This document shows positions 1 through 12,032 of a DNA stretch of 64,000 bases, piece after piece. Both the position numbers and the translations under genes were made by a program. Origin of the DNA: Cercophora sp. LCS_1 (Eukaryota > Ascomycota > Sordariomycetes > Sordariales > Lasiosphaeriaceae). The stretch covers positions 62,001 to 126,000 of the forward strand of contig JAPZLL010000016.1 of the NCBI GenBank assembly GCA_036250225.1, in the 5' to 3' direction. The notes under the pieces were generated by a model, which was not told the origin of the DNA, searched no databases, and worked only from the letters and a program-made list of their open reading frames with translations. Within the stretch, counting starts at the first letter, position 1, and every line of letters begins with the position of its first letter.

Positions 1-981
1 TTCAGGTCACTTGAAGAGGCCTCAACTCGATTCAGGGTGGTGACTTTTTTGTCCCCAACTTGCCCTGGCCCAGGTTCCGCCCACGCCAACCCAAGCGGTA
101 GGATCATTTCCAATAAGCGTTGGTTTATTACCATATTATTACCATATTATCCCTGAAGCATTTTTGGAGTGCTTGAACTACTCTCTATTAGCGGTTGTGG
201 TGGCCGCAACTATTGCTGAATTCGCCAAGCCGCCTTCCTATCGCCCGCTTCCTGCACCACCCCAACACATTTGCAGGAAGGGGCAGTGGGCTAGATACAA
301 GCCAAGTTTCAACCCAGACGAGCGTTGCTGGGTGCGTCGAGGAGATGGCGGAAAGCGAAACCAAGCTGCCGCTCTCCGATCGCTTGGCACGCGGTGAAGA
401 GATCGGATGGACTGGTAGGTCTCAGCCAAACTCCACGCTTGATCAGTGCCCGACCAACGCGCCATCTCTCCGTGAACCCGGTCGGAATCCTTGATGGCCA
501 CGCAACAAACATCCAAGGCTGCGAATCCCAAGAGAATATCCGGATATCATGTGCCGACGTTGCGTTTCACATTGCCTCGGAGAGACGATGTCACCACGCG
601 TCGCTACGTCAAGTCGTGGCGCCCAGATGCTGTGACCTTCCGAATAGTGCGGCTCTGAGCAATGCGGCGCGAGGTTACCGCCGTGGGGACACAATGTCGT
701 TACCGAGCGCACGACGAGCGACTCGATTTACCCGGTAGCCTCATTCCGGGGCGCGCCCAGGCTCAAAACGTAAGGCAGCATCATGCTGGGTAGCAATCAA
801 TTTCTCGGGAGCCCGGAATCGGTAGTGGTTCCGAACTCTTTCCTTGCAGTTGAAGCCCAGCGCCCATCAATGTATATTAACCTCCCGTAGCAGCCCGTAC
901 CCATGGGATTCTCTATCCTCTTGGCGCCATTTATCAATATTCGAGGTCGCTTTGCATTTCGGACTGCACGTGCCCGACATC
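1..981. other. Intergenic, upstream of the esterase gene
   Basis: No reading frame here has convincing coding character or splice signals. The right end is presumably the promoter and 5' leader of the secreted esterase gene that starts at 982. Confidence 0.5.
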
Positions 982-1947
982 ATGGCAAGACTTGTCAGCA
1001 TATTGGCGGTGCTCTGTAGCACCTTCCTTGCGGCCCCAGCCCAGGCGCAGCAAAACCCGCTCAAGCTCATCCCGACTTGCCACTGGGGCCCCCAGAGTAA
1101 TCCCAACAAGTTGGAGTTGCAGGTCTATGAGCCGAAAAATATCGCCGTAAAGCCAGCAGTCATTCTTGCAGTATGGACCCCCCTCCACGCCCCTGTAACG
1201 AAAGCCAAAAGACGCTAACAAGGGTTGCAGCTTCACTTTTGTGGAGGAACGGGTCCGCTGTACTCCTCAACCACAAAGTACAACCAACTAGCCGACTCCA
1301 AGGGTTTCGTTGTGCTGTACCCCAGCTCGCAAAAGGACAACAACTGCTGGGACGTCGCCAGCGTCAAGACGCTGACACACGAGGGGGGTGGCGACAGCAC
1401 CAGCCTCGCCAGCATGGTCAAGTGGGCGGTCAGGACTTACAACGCCGACCCAGCAAAAGTCTTTGTCACTGGAACCTCATCGGGATGCATGATGTCCAAC
1501 GTCATGGTTGCGACCTACCCGGATCTGTTCGCCGCCATGTCTTGCTACTCGGGCGTCTCGGCCGGTTGCTTGGCGGGTTCGCCGGGCTCCAGCCCGCAGA
1601 CTGCCGACCCAACGTGTGCAAACGGGCAAAACACCAAGACCGGATCCGAGTGGGCGGCTCTCGCTCGCTCTATGCGCCCCGACTACACTGGCTTTTACCC
1701 ACGCATCCAGACCTTCCACGGCGATGCCGACTTTTTCGTCCACTACGCAAACCTCAACGAGCAACTGAAGCAATGGTCGACCATCCATGCGGTTAGTTTC
1801 ACGGGGAACCAGACAAACACGCCCCAGAATGGGTATACCAAGATGGTTTATGGCGATGGCACAAAGTTGGTTGGGTACTCGGCGAAGGGCGTGGGCCATG
1901 TTGTGCCCGCGCAGGAGCAGACTGATATGGAATGGTTTGGCCTTTGA
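982..1947 (+). CDS. Secreted PHB-depolymerase-like esterase (CE1-like; acetylxylan/feruloyl esterase type)
   Basis: Two exons, 982-1170 and 1231-1947, give 301 residues. The 60 bp intron has a GTATGG donor, a GCTAAC branch site and a TTGCAG acceptor, and removing it joins AVILA to LHFCGGTG, the expected oxyanion-side strand of this family. The N-terminus is a signal peptide ending in an AQA cleavage motif near residue 23, so the product should be secreted. The nucleophile elbow GTSSG centres on Ser146, and a late GH-V-P motif supplies the likely catalytic His. By family, such enzymes hydrolyse acetyl or feruloyl esters on plant cell-wall xylan; the substrate cannot be told from sequence. No cellulose-binding module is present. 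The ATG at 982 was chosen because it opens directly into the signal peptide. Confidence 0.88.
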
Positions 1948-2564
1948 TTATCGAATCGGTTTCCTTTTTTCATTGTATATATTCACAAACTCTCGGACGA
2001 AAGATTTTGGATTAGCCTCATGCACAAATATTCCACCTTCACAGTATCTTCTCCATGGTTTCCCCTTTAGCTTCATCGCATAGGCATTTTGCTGTATTTT
2101 TACCCAATGTGTCTTCCTCCTCAGCTAATTTCAGCAAATCGCCACATGTAATCCTGACTCGCAGTCCTGCCCAGGATGAGTACCATCCGTCAGCGACTGA
2201 ATTCGGGACGATTCCGTTCTAGTAAGCAGCTGAACCCCTCACGTCAACACGCATCGGATACCTGCAGCGGCTGTGCCAAAACGACCAATCTGACGCAGCT
2301 CGAATGCTAGCGTATAGTTTCGAACCGATCAGTACTTCCGTGCAATCTGACAGGCCAGGACAACCGGAGACACGACGGACACAGCAGCCAAAACCCGCTT
2401 CAGAGGCGAAGCAAGCTGCATCCTCGGGAATTGAGCGTGCACAACAGCGGTAGCGCCGTTGACCCATCATCATAAATACGAGACATTTCCCAAAAAAAAA
2501 AAAAAAACGGGCACCACTCTCCCTTCAACTCGTTTCGCTTCACATCAAGGTCACACAGCCCAAA
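1948..2564. other. Intergenic; esterase 3' region and promoter of GPI protein gene
   Basis: No gene is supported. A run of about 16 A residues lies near 2492-2507, shortly upstream of the next start codon. Confidence 0.5.
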
Positions 2565-3176
2565 ATGATGTCGCTAACCATTTTCTCCGCCATCGTGGCA
2601 GCCGCCTCCGGTACATTCTCTCTCCACCCCTATCCCCTTCATCACTAACACCACCCACCAGCCCTCCAAATCACCGAACCGGCCTCCGGCGCGCAATGGG
2701 ACCTATCCAAGACAAACGAAATCAAGTGGGCGTTCGTCAGCACCGACGAAGCCGAGTTCTCCCTGCAGCTGATCGACAAGAGCACCACGCCCGAGACGGC
2801 CATTACTATCGCCGATAAGGTGAAGACGTCCGAAGGCGAATACGAGTTTACCAATTTTGCTGCCAAGCCGGGGGACAAATACACCATCAAGGCGTTTAGC
2901 GTCTCAAAGTTGAGTACGGGTCAGTTGGCTGAGAGTCAGACGTTTAATGTTACAAAGTCTGGTGGTATGTATTACATTGCGATGATTGGGAGATGTAAGG
3001 GCTGACATTGGATAGTTGTGACTACTACAACGAGTGTGGCACCGTCTTCGACGGGGAGTGGGACGGAGACTGGAGCTGCGGTGACGGGGTCGGCTGGTGC
3101 CAATGCTGCGTCCGCGATTGGGGGGAGGTATGCCTTTTTTGGGTCTTTTGGTGTTGCTTTGGGGTTGCTCTTTTAG
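2565..3176 (+). CDS. GPI-anchored Ser/Thr-rich cell-surface protein, Kre9/Knh1-like N-terminal domain
   Basis: Three exons, 2565-2610, 2662-2964 and 3016-3176, give 169 residues; both introns are 51 bp and both splice in phase 1. The first exon encodes a signal peptide (MMSLTIFSAIVAAASA) that the first intron almost separates from the mature protein. The mature part begins LQITEPASGAQW, typical of the Kre9/Knh1-like domain of Ser-Thr-rich GPI-anchored membrane proteins. A short Thr/Ser/Ala-rich stalk follows, then a C-terminal hydrophobic tail (YAFFGSFGVALGLLF) consistent with a GPI-attachment signal. Expected at the plasma membrane or wall; a catalytic role is not expected. A second in-frame Met directly follows the first. 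Reading through intron 2 would truncate the protein before the anchor. Confidence 0.85.
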
Positions 3177-3356
3177 GGTGTAGGTGCATGGGTAGAGATT
3201 GGAGAGCCGCAGGTGCCGTGGCAAAGGATTGGGTGACTGACCGATATCACTTCGTGAGCATTGACGTTGCTTCAGCTAACCTTCTGAGACCTCCTTGCCT
3301 GTGTCGTCTATGAAAGATGATTGTTTTGGTTTCAAGTCCCAAATCCCAGTATGGTT

Positions 3357-3842
3357 TCACTCCGCACTCCGCTCCTTCAAAATCCCAGCAACCCGCTCAT
3401 GAAACCTGACCGACTCCAAACTGTCTGCAAACTCGATAATGCTATTCACTTTGGTTCCATCCTCATTGAACCCCAAAAACCACGCAAACTCCATCACCAT
3501 TTCTTCTCCGCCCTTGTCCTTGTACTCGTTCACATACTTGGTGTGTGCCGCAGCCGTTTTGTTAGCCGTGTCGATGACGATATTCGATATCTCGACTGTT
3601 TTCATCGTGACGGCCGCTTGGTTTTGACCGTATGCGGCTTCGTATTGCGCATTGGTGAGCAATGCTTTGGTGTCGGTGGGGACGCCTATGGCTTCGAGGA
3701 ATGAGGTAGGGGCGAAGCTGCGTGTGCATGAGGGGTCGAGATCGGTGGAGAGGAGGGTGATGTCGCGGTTAGTGCTTACGTCGACGTAGGCGTGGAGGAC
3801 TTTACGGAGGGTTTGGGTCATGGTTTCGCGGAGATCGGTCAT
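3357..3842 (-). CDS. NTF2-like/SnoaL-like protein, similar to fungal Trt14-type isomerases
   Basis: Single exon of 161 residues when started at the ATG at 3842, which has a good context (CCCAAAATGACC). The open frame continues upstream to 4013, but that part is low-complexity and unlike the family. The pattern is that of the small cone-shaped NTF2-like fold: an N-terminal helix (ETMTQTLRKVLHAYVDVS), a central variable part, then strands with MEFAWFLGFNEDGTKVNSI and a closing helix near FADSLESVRFHERV. This arrangement resembles fungal proteins related to Trt14/AusH-type isomerases and SnoaL-like proteins (family knowledge). No polyketide or terpene synthase is visible nearby, so a role in a biosynthetic cluster is not supported here. 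Probably cytosolic. Confidence 0.75.
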   Translation of the reverse strand: MTDLRETMTQTLRKVLHAYVDVSTNRDITLLSTDLDPSCTRSFAPTSFLEAIGVPTDTKALLTNAQYEAAYGQNQAAVTMKTVEISNIVIDTANKTAAAHTKYVNEYKDKGGEEMVMEFAWFLGFNEDGTKVNSIIEFADSLESVRFHERVAGILKERSAE

Positions 3843-4192
3843 TTTGGGGTTCTGTGTTTGATTTCCCTCTATGGTGGGATTTGAGATGGATGTTCTCAAC
3901 GCGAGGGAAGGACGGAGGAAGTTGTTCATATGATTGTGGGCTGGTTTGGGATGAAGTGAGCTTTTTATGCAGGGGGGCGAAGGATTCAGGATCGACATGC
4001 CCCGCTGGGACATGTGATTGCTGTCGCATCAGAATCCGAATTCGAAGCATTGTCATCAAGCGGGCGTATTCTGCTTGATGGGGATATTTACACTAGTGTA
4101 AGCAGGCATTTCAGACAGGTCACCATTCTGAACCGTTCACTATATCACACAACAGCAACAGATATCCAATTCAATTTGATCCAAATCCTGCC
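3843..4192. other. Intergenic between NTF2-like and nuclease genes
   Basis: Probable promoter of the leftward NTF2-like gene plus the 3' flank of the nuclease gene. No further feature seen. Confidence 0.4.
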
Positions 4193-5242
4193 CTAAAGAT
4201 CACCGACCTCCTCAGCATTGAGTTTCTTCGCAAGAGCATTCATCCAAGCCGCAGCCCTCAACCCTGCCTTGCCAACCTGACTCTGCACAACCATTACATT
4301 CTCCTGGTAGTACTCCCCGCTCAAATCATTCGACTTGACCCACTTCTCCCCGTTCTTCAACGCATTGCTGCACGTCAAGCGGTTTGACTCGGTCGCCCAC
4401 CGCAAAATGCACTCCGGCCCACTGAGTTGCGCGCAAACATCGCCGACTGGCTCGACGCCTGACACCTGCTGCAGATCATAGATATCCTCTGCCCAGGCCT
4501 TGGCCGCCACCTTATCCTCTGCTGGGTCCTTGTCATCCCTCTCCTGAGAGAGACCGCGGAGCTTACGCGAGATTGCGCTATCCCAGACGCTGTGAAGGGT
4601 GCGATTGCTCTCGCAGGGGGCGGGGATGCCCCAGCAAACAGGGCGGACGGCGTTTCCGCCGAGTTTGAAGCCCGAGGTGTCTGGCTGTGGGTTAGCGGGT
4701 TCAATGATGTAGGACCTCTCTCCGGGTTGCGAGAGATGCAAAGAACCACGTACGCATAGGCTGGTGGAGGTCACCAAAGAAGTGGATGAGGAACATGGTG
4801 GCATTGCGGCGCAAGTCCAGGGGTTTGGTGGTGTCGAGGACGATGGAGGTCTGGTTCATGATGGCGGCGATGATGCAGTTGTTGTTGACACAGTCGGTGA
4901 GGTAGTTCACCAGGCAGATGTGATTTTCGGGGTCATCGCCCTTGGGATCTGGGAAATGTCAATCCATGTCGAGGGCGTCAAAGGGGTTCGTGAAGTCTCA
5001 CTGATGAAGTGCCAGTTCTTGGACCAAGGCAGATTGTCCCTGTCGCGAACCGTGTCCGCCCACGCGGCAGCATCACCAATGTCAAAGTTGTCGCCCAGGT
5101 TGAGGAGGGCGCCAATGGTCTCGTTGGCCTCGGCGCTAAAGTATTTCTGGGCGATGAAGCCCACGGTTTGATGCCCGAAGCCATCCCAGCCCAGCGCCGG
5201 GATGGCTGCGAGGAAAAGAAGGGGTAGTGACTGAGCACGCAT
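4193..5242 (-). CDS. Secreted S1/P1-type zinc-dependent single-strand nuclease
   Basis: Three exons on the minus strand, 5242-5002, 4948-4754 and 4680-4193, give 307 residues. A signal peptide of about 18 residues leaves Trp19 (WDGFGH) as mature N-terminus, which in S1/P1 nucleases itself binds zinc. WHFI near residue 79 and HFFGDLHQPM-H supply further zinc ligands, with later Cys pairs for disulfides. Intron 2 (4753-4681) has two possible acceptors 4 nt apart, CACAG then CCAG. Only the second keeps the frame and restores the His after LHQPM that the family needs as a ligand. By family the enzyme degrades ssDNA/RNA extracellularly and removes 3' phosphates, a nutrient-scavenging role. It ends at GDL with no obvious anchor. 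Confidence 0.88.
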
Positions 5243-6170
5243 TTCCCAAAAGATTGGGCTTCAGAACATGAAGGAGAGAAAAGCGCTGTCGCGAACAGAC
5301 AGCGGCTGAAGTCAGTTTTGAGTTCAATGTTGTGGTCTGGACCTCCGCCTTCAGCTTGGAGATTGCAGCCACCAAGCGGGAGCTAAGCCAATTACGGCCG
5401 CGCCAGTGTCAATAGTAACACAGCAGGGGCCAACAGGCCATTTTTGCTTTTCCTTTCCGATGAAAGGCGATTTTTTGATGGATTGGAGAAGCAAGCTACC
5501 TGTGATCCCGAGGGTCCCGGCCCGTCCGGGGTGATGCGGTCGGTTCCCTGCGGGCCGCAGCTCCACACCGAAGCGGAATGCCGAACATGGTTCCCCTGTG
5601 AATCCCCGGCAACGAATTCCGGGTAAAGTGTCCTCTGGGCTCAGAACCTCAAATTTTGAGATGGGACTAGCTTTCGCCGACAAGGAGTCAAGATGGAGCT
5701 AACAACAGATTGTACAAGGAGTCTGGATTGTACTTGTCCCTCGGGAAACGCCTGGTATGAAACTTGGGACAAAACGTGGATGCCAAAACAATAGTGTGCG
5801 CACTAGATTATGTCACTGACGGAGCCTCAGTCGAAAATTGGTCACATACTGAGTTGGCTAAATGATGTAGTAAATCCTGTCGCTGTTGAATGACGTGGAA
5901 CCGTTGTGTAGAGGGAGGGAAGTCGCAACCAGTGCCTCTCCACACAGGTGCGAAGTCTTTCCTTTTCGTGCACCTTCTTGGCAAGAACCCTTCGCGGTTT
6001 TGACCCCTGCGAGAATCACATCGGACACCAATGCCAACACCGAACCAGAGAATATCCCAGTCGAGTCAAAGGCAGTGCAGTACAAGCTTAACGCGTACTT
6101 GTATTTCTTCATCCCATGCTCTTGGCCCTGAACGACCTCGATCCCAAGCTGGCAGAAATCGACCGCCAAC
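5243..6170. other. Intergenic, probable divergent promoter region
   Basis: Lies between the leftward nuclease and the rightward CAP10-like gene. Open frames here are short or antisense-like and lack splice logic. No repeats or RNA gene seen. Confidence 0.45.
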
Positions 6171-8805
6171 ATGCTCCGGGGATGGGCGCCTGCCCCGGAG
6201 TTTTTCAGCTCAGTCGCGTTATCAGCTGCGCTAGCAATCCTTTTCTCCGTGCTCACGCGCCTACTCGAATCCCGACAGTCTGAAATCTCGTCCGAGATAC
6301 TCTGCTGGTGTATCCTCCCCGTCCTGTTCGCGATTGCAGAACGATCCGCGATCCATTTACCGGTACCCTTTTCTGCGCCAACCTCATGGCAGGCCCCGTC
6401 TTTGTCGCTATGGCTTATCGCCGCGACGCTCGCGTGCGCGTCACTGTATAGGGCGGAGGTTGGCCCTGTCGAGCTCCTGGTAAGCCACGGCCCGCAGCGT
6501 CCCCTTGTACGCAATGATGGCTAACTAGAACACCTGTAGCCAGTACTTACCCCCCTCCTCATGATCGCTGAGCATCGTATGCGACCCGATACGCGGTTAC
6601 CGAAACAGCATCAAGCATGGTACACGCTACCTAGCCTAGTCACGTCGATATGGGGCGCCAGCGTGATCGCTCTTATTGGCATGACTATTTCGATGGGCAA
6701 AATCCCGGTGCATTGGTTTAGAGTGCTAATGCTACCTGTCCCCGTCACGGCGCTGTGGTGGGCATATGTGGGGTTTATGAGGTTGGAAGATGGAGCCAAT
6801 GGGTCTCTCGCGGGCGGCACCACGATACCTCTCAAGCAACGGATAACAAACATCAGATTGCCCATGCGAGTTGTTGTTTTCTTGCTTTTTGCCTTTGGCT
6901 GGCAGTGGTACGTGTACGGAAGCCCGAGTCCTGACGTGATTCTTCCCCTCGCATCACTCGGCCTTTTCAAAGCGCTCAGCTGGTATTTTACAGCCCAAAC
7001 TGTTTGTCCCCCTTCCTCGGCAGTATGATTAATACTGATTTGAATTCTAGGCCCATCGCAGTTCATGGTGCGTGGCACCAGCCGTTGCAACATTTTCCCT
7101 TGCGGCAAGTCGATCGCCATACAACGAAGCCCTGAACAGCCAGGCAATGCTGAACATCGGTGCCGCGTTTCTCAGCCTCGCGCAAGTCGTTTCCATTCTT
7201 CCCAGAAAGGCACCCTGCCGGGTGGGGCTTTTGTTTGTTCTGCTGTTCCCCTTGGCATGGTATGTCAGGAACGGACTTGACATTCAAGCATCTCAGTCGA
7301 GAGTGCTCACAACGTCGACACATCCCGCAGAAACTCTGATCCAGCTCGCGAACGCGAGCTTTGCCCGTCTTATGGAGACACAATCACAAACTTACAGCGC
7401 TGCCGAAGCAGAGTACCGACGTCGCTACGGGATTGAACCCCCACCAGGCTTTGAGGAGTGGTATGAGTTTGCGAAGGAGAACGAGTCTCCGATCATCGAC
7501 GAATTTGACACTCTGACAAACGGGATCAAGCATTTCTTCAGACTCAGCGGACTGGAATTCACACATCTCACAAGAATCGCGTTTTTTGACAGCCTCAGCG
7601 ACACTTGGAGTTGCACCTTTCTAAGTGAAAATGCCACCACCCACTGCCGACACCTCTCTCTTCTCAACGACCGAAACTACGGAAATTCTTTAACAACACT
7701 TCTCAAGGATCTGCCGGGAAAGATTCCAGATATGACCTTTCTCGTGAACCAGCTTGACGAGCCCCGAGTGTTGATTCCCCCGACGGACCAGGAGGACCAT
7801 GCGAAGCAACGGTACAGGATTAAGAAACTGTCTGGAAAAGCAACCCTCCCAACTCTCACTAGGTTCTGCCTACAGGAGATCTCTCGGAATACAAATGAGA
7901 CTCTTGTGGAGACTCTCGGGCTCCCATTTGTCACCAACCAAACCGCGGTTCTCGATCTTTGTCAACACCCCGAATACGCTGAACAACATGGACTCCTTGC
8001 CCATCCTCCAAATTTCAGACTCTTGACAGGCCCGGTCCCCATCCTGTCAACCGGCGCTTTGTCAACCATGGGCGACATCTTATTTCCAAGTCCAGCTTAT
8101 ACAGTCGAAGATCCCTTCAAGTACGATGCCGCTAGCGATATTCCGTGGGAAAAGAAACGAAACTATCTGTACTGGACGGGATCAACTACAGGTGGTATGG
8201 CAACCGACAACAGCTGGAAACAGTTCCATAGACAGCGTTTCGTTGCGCTGGCGCAGAATCTCGACCAAACGGGACACGTCTATCTCCAGGAAGAGAACGA
8301 GATTGTGCAGCGGGAAACGTCGTGGTTTCTGAACAGCAGGCTGTACGACGTGGCCTTTACGCAGATTTTCGGCTGCAACCCAGAATATTGTAGAGATCAG
8401 TTTGACTATTTCCGAGTCAAGTCCTGGGCGGGATGGAATGATGCGATAAAGTCGCGACTGGTATTCGACCTTGACGGAAACGGAATCAGTGGGCGGTACT
8501 ACAAGTTGTTGGCGTCGAGGTCGGCTGTGTTGAAGCAGACATTGCTGCGGGAGTGGCATGATGATCGACTTGTGCCATGGGTCCATTACATCCCAGTCAG
8601 CATGGGAATGGAGGAGCTCCCGGAGCTGGTTCGGTGGCTGGCATCGGCGGAACTCGGGCAACGGAGGGCAAAGGAGATTGCGGACCAGGGACGGGAATGG
8701 TTTGGGAAGGCGTTGAGGCCCGTTGACCGGACCGTATACATGTATCGCTTGATGTTGGAGTTGGCGCGGTTGCGGGATCCCAGTCGAGAGGCAACCGCCA
8801 TGTAA
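6171..8805 (+). CDS. Multi-pass membrane CAP10/GT90 (lipopolysaccharide-modifying type) glycosyltransferase
   Basis: Three exons, 6171-6479, 6540-7001 and 7051-8805, give 841 residues, with all junctions in phase 0 and a CTAAC branch site in intron 1. The first roughly 330 residues carry many hydrophobic helices, as in the membrane half of fungal CAP10-like proteins. The C-terminal half contains the CAP10 signature around residue 626 (RNYLYWTGSTTGG, then RQRFVALAQ), followed by a conserved FFRVKSWAGW-like stretch and SGRYYKLLASRSAVLKQ, typical of the nucleotide-sugar pocket in GT90. By family it transfers xylose or a related sugar in the secretory pathway, as in cryptococcal capsule synthesis; the acceptor in this fungus is unknown. 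It stops without an ER-retention motif. Confidence 0.85.
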
Positions 8806-9299
8806 GATACCTGAGGCGGTATGGATGACGAATTACGACCATAGAAACCCCGGCGCAGGCCTCCCTGGCCTCAGGGGACGGGATAAAAAACAGAACTCCA
8901 ACACTTTAAGGGCACAGGCGGCATACTTGCTCAAATTGAGCAGATTACCAAGAATTCTCTCGTTCGTAAATACGAATGGCCATGAGCACTTGGAAGGCAG
9001 CTCACGTGCCGATCGACACACCCAACGTCAATTAAAGGGGACGCCAACGAATCAGCGACCGGCATTCAGGGGCCAAACAAGGCAAGCAAAATCCCCCCGG
9101 CGACTTTACCGGAGACATTCCAGCAGCACCAGCGCTTTCGTCTCAGGCATAAATATGGGCGAGATGAACAGCCGTGAGGGCAAGAAATCATCAGTTTTCA
9201 GTCCAACTTGTTTTCCCATCCAAATCACCTGCTTCTTTTTAACAGTCTTCCCTGTCTTTCCACTCTTTCCCCTTTCTATCACCACCACCGCCGCCAAAA
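8806..9299. other. Intergenic, methyltransferase promoter
   Basis: No coding signal. The pyrimidine-rich stretch before 9300 (CTTTCCC, CACCACCACCGCC) resembles a fungal core promoter and 5' leader. Confidence 0.45.
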
Positions 9300-10292
9300 A
9301 TGTCGGCATCAACAGGCGCAAAGCTCATGTCCAAATTCTACAACAACCTCTCCGGGATGATCGGCGCCTCCTGGGAAGACGTCCTTCTCGATAACGCCCG
9401 TCGCGTCAGCGCACCGCTTGCCATCCGCATGCTCGACCAGATCGGGTTGAACTCTGCCACATCGACTCCCTTCAAGCTGTTTGACAGCGGTTGTGGTGCC
9501 GGTGTTGTTGCGGCCGAAGTGCATCGGGTTGTTCAACCTAGTGTGCTGGCGAAGAGTAGCGTGCTTTGTGGCGACTACTCGGAGCAGGTTATTGGCCTTG
9601 TCAAGAAGAGGATTGAGGGGGAGGGGTGGATTGGGACGGAGGCCAGGAAGGTTGATGCGCAGGTGTGTTTTCTTCGTGTATGCTGTGACATGGTATGGTG
9701 CTGACGCGACACAGAAAACGGAGCTCGAATCGGCGAGTTTCACGCACATGACGATGAACATCGGTTTCCATGTTGTTCCGGACTCTGAGGCTGCGCTTGA
9801 CGGTATGTCCCAACGATGTCGGTTGTGGACGTCTAGGTGCTGACAAAAACAGAGGCCATTCGTGTTCTTAAGCCGGGCGGCATCCTTGGCTTCACCACCT
9901 GGACGGGGATGTTGGGATGGGCTCCTGATATGGAGGAGGCGTTCAAGTCGTTTCCGTTTGAGGCACCGTTCAAGGTGTCGGTGCAGACCACGCCGTGGGG
10001 GAACTGGGGTGATGTGAACTGGGTGAGGGACACTTTGGAGAAGAAGGGACTGCAGGATGTCAGGACGGATGTGACGGCCAATCTGCACCGTGTTGACGGG
10101 CCGGATCATTACATCGGCACTCTCTCGATGATTATCAAGTGGCTGTGGGAGTCATGGCCCGAGGAACTGAAGAAGGAACATGGGTTCGATGAGGTTGAAG
10201 GGTTGGTGAAGGAGTTTGTGGACAAGAAGTATGATGGGAAGGAGTGGGATTTGATTTGGGTGGCTATTGTTGCTAGTGGTCGCGTTGTCTAA
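9300..10292 (+). CDS. Class I SAM-dependent methyltransferase
   Basis: Three exons, 9300-9662, 9715-9802 and 9853-10292, give 296 residues. Motif I is FDSGCGAGVVAAEVHRVV, the glycine-rich SAM-binding loop after the first strand. MNIGFHVVPDSEAAL follows across the second exon, then AIRVLKPGGILGFTTW, the post-motif III signature of small-molecule methyltransferases. The substrate is not evident. The protein resembles stand-alone fungal methyltransferases of secondary metabolism, but no backbone enzyme is nearby. Expected cytosolic; the C-terminus (DLIWVAIVASGRVV) forms the usual closing strand. Confidence 0.85.
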
Positions 10293-10598
10293 TTGCCGAG
10301 TGGGTCGCCAGTTGTCGTTGTGTGGTAATTATTCCGTATCTCGAGCATTGAAGGCCCTGCAGTGGCCTTTGCGCCTGATAATATTTTCCATCTTCTTCTT
10401 TGTCAGTCATTTCTATGGTGAGAATCTCTCGTAGGTGAACAATGAACCCCGCCTCACAAACTCAAAGTCGAATTCAGAACATAACAAAAGATTGGCGAAA
10501 TAATCAACTATAGCAATCGGCAACCCCAATTACAGCGATACCATTCCCTCCAGTTCAGCCAATTCCACGTCGAATGTACTGGCTCCATGTCCGGAAGT
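10293..10598. other. Intergenic, convergent 3' flanks
   Basis: Short gap between the methyltransferase stop and the leftward relic. No feature recognised. Confidence 0.4.
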
Positions 10599-11370
10599 TC
10601 AAGGCAACTCAACTATCTCCTGGATTGACCGCATCCTTCCCCTGAACTGTCTGTCATCCTCGAGTCTCCGATGGATTAGCTCGCCCTCATGATTGTAATA
10701 GAAGATTGTGCCACCATCATTCCAGGAGGGCTTCGTCCTGCCCTGTCGTGGCAGGAAAGCATGCAACGCCAATGTCGAAACGTCCACGTCCTTACGAAAC
10801 TCCAGGACCGCTTCAAGGTAGTCCGAGGTACTGACTCCAGACCATTCATCCATCTCAAATGCGAAGTCAACGTAGGTGAAAGTACCGATTTTGCGCGAAT
10901 AAGTGACGAGATTCTCTAGAATACCAGGATCCAGGCAATGCTGTGTGGAGAGCAGCGAAGCGGCGAACTAGGCCGACTTGTGATTTCTCGTTTCCTGCCG
11001 AATGATAGAGTGCAGGCCGCTAGCTAGAGCTCTGTTCAGCATTGGGGGCCGTCCTGGGTGAGGGACTATGGGGACTTGTAATGGACGAAAAGTTCCAAGC
11101 ATGTTGTCAGCCGGGCGTCGGGCGGTGGCTTGCCTGGCTACACCAGTACACCATCTCACAGAGCCCGCAGACCAGGATACGCGCCGATAGTTGATGCTCC
11201 TGGTACATCCATCCTCTTGGGGACGAGGCGAATCTCAGGGTTAGGGAATGCAAGCCGCCAAATGGAGGAACCTAATTGGCTAAAGCCTGTTTGTAGACCC
11301 AATCCTCGAGGGCTTGACGCCCGACAGCACAGGCAATTTGAAGGGGCATAAGGCGGGGAGCTTGAGCAGA
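10599..11370 (-). pseudogene. Possible 2EXR-type gene relic
   Basis: The last part, 10940-10599 on the minus strand, is a coding-like frame of 113 residues preceded by a plausible acceptor (CTCCACACAG). It contains TYVDFAFEMDEWSG and a hydrophilic C-terminus ending IVELP. Further upstream, around 11280-11160, the minus strand reads FSQL-SSIWRLAFPNPEIRLV, which resembles the start of fungal 2EXR-domain proteins (PPELRxxIWRxAxPxPRxV), followed by a GTGAGA donor near 11155. The first signature looks shortened, and the region between the two parts has stops in the expected frame. I therefore read it as a decayed or badly resolved gene. Function of 2EXR proteins is unknown; they are abundant in accessory fungal DNA. 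Confidence 0.33.
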
Positions 11371-12032
11371 TTCGAGAGTTAGCTACGGGGAAGGGGTTTT
11401 GCGGGGACGTAGATGCAAATAAGATCATTGGGGATGGTACCAGGAGTTTGAGGCGGAAGATTTCGCCAATCGGCCTCACCAATGCAGATGGCACGGAATG
11501 GCTGGGTTGCACGGGAGCCTTTCCTCTCCCTCCTGCGGTGGTCGCGGACGGCAGATTGGTATTTCGGCACAATAAATCTCGCAGGGCTGAAGAGACGCTC
11601 CTTCCCGCTGGAATTCTGCACCTTCATTTTCGATTTGAGGAAGTTGCCCGGCCCGGGCCAGGGAGGAAGGAGCAACAGATTGACATGCCACGTCGCTGCC
11701 CGCGTATTGGAGATCGTTCCTCAGGCCTCACCGCCCGATGAAGGGACTAAAACAGCTGGTCTCACTTGGCCCGACCCGCAGTGCCCGCCTCAATGCAGCC
11801 CAAACACGATTTCTGAACAAGGCATCCCATCGTCGTCAGGTTTCCATACCACCGACTCCCAGGCCGCGATAATGCAGCCACCAACATTCCAGGGCGATTG
11901 GGCAACCATTCTGCCCTATCTACTTGTACATGCCACAGCAGAGTTAAAACGAGGGTAGGAGCCGCGACAAGTTCAATTCCAGACAATAAGCGAGTGAGAG
12001 ATTTTAACCTGAGCTAAAGCTGATCTCTGTCA
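11371..12032. other. Intergenic, no confident feature
   Basis: Several open frames of about 90-150 codons exist on both strands, but none shows a domain, splice logic or consistent coding character. They may be further decayed gene matter. Confidence 0.35.

Noticed and set aside
3325..3350. GGTTTCAAGTCCC, like a tRNA B box
   Set aside because: No matching acceptor stem, anticodon arm or A box around it.
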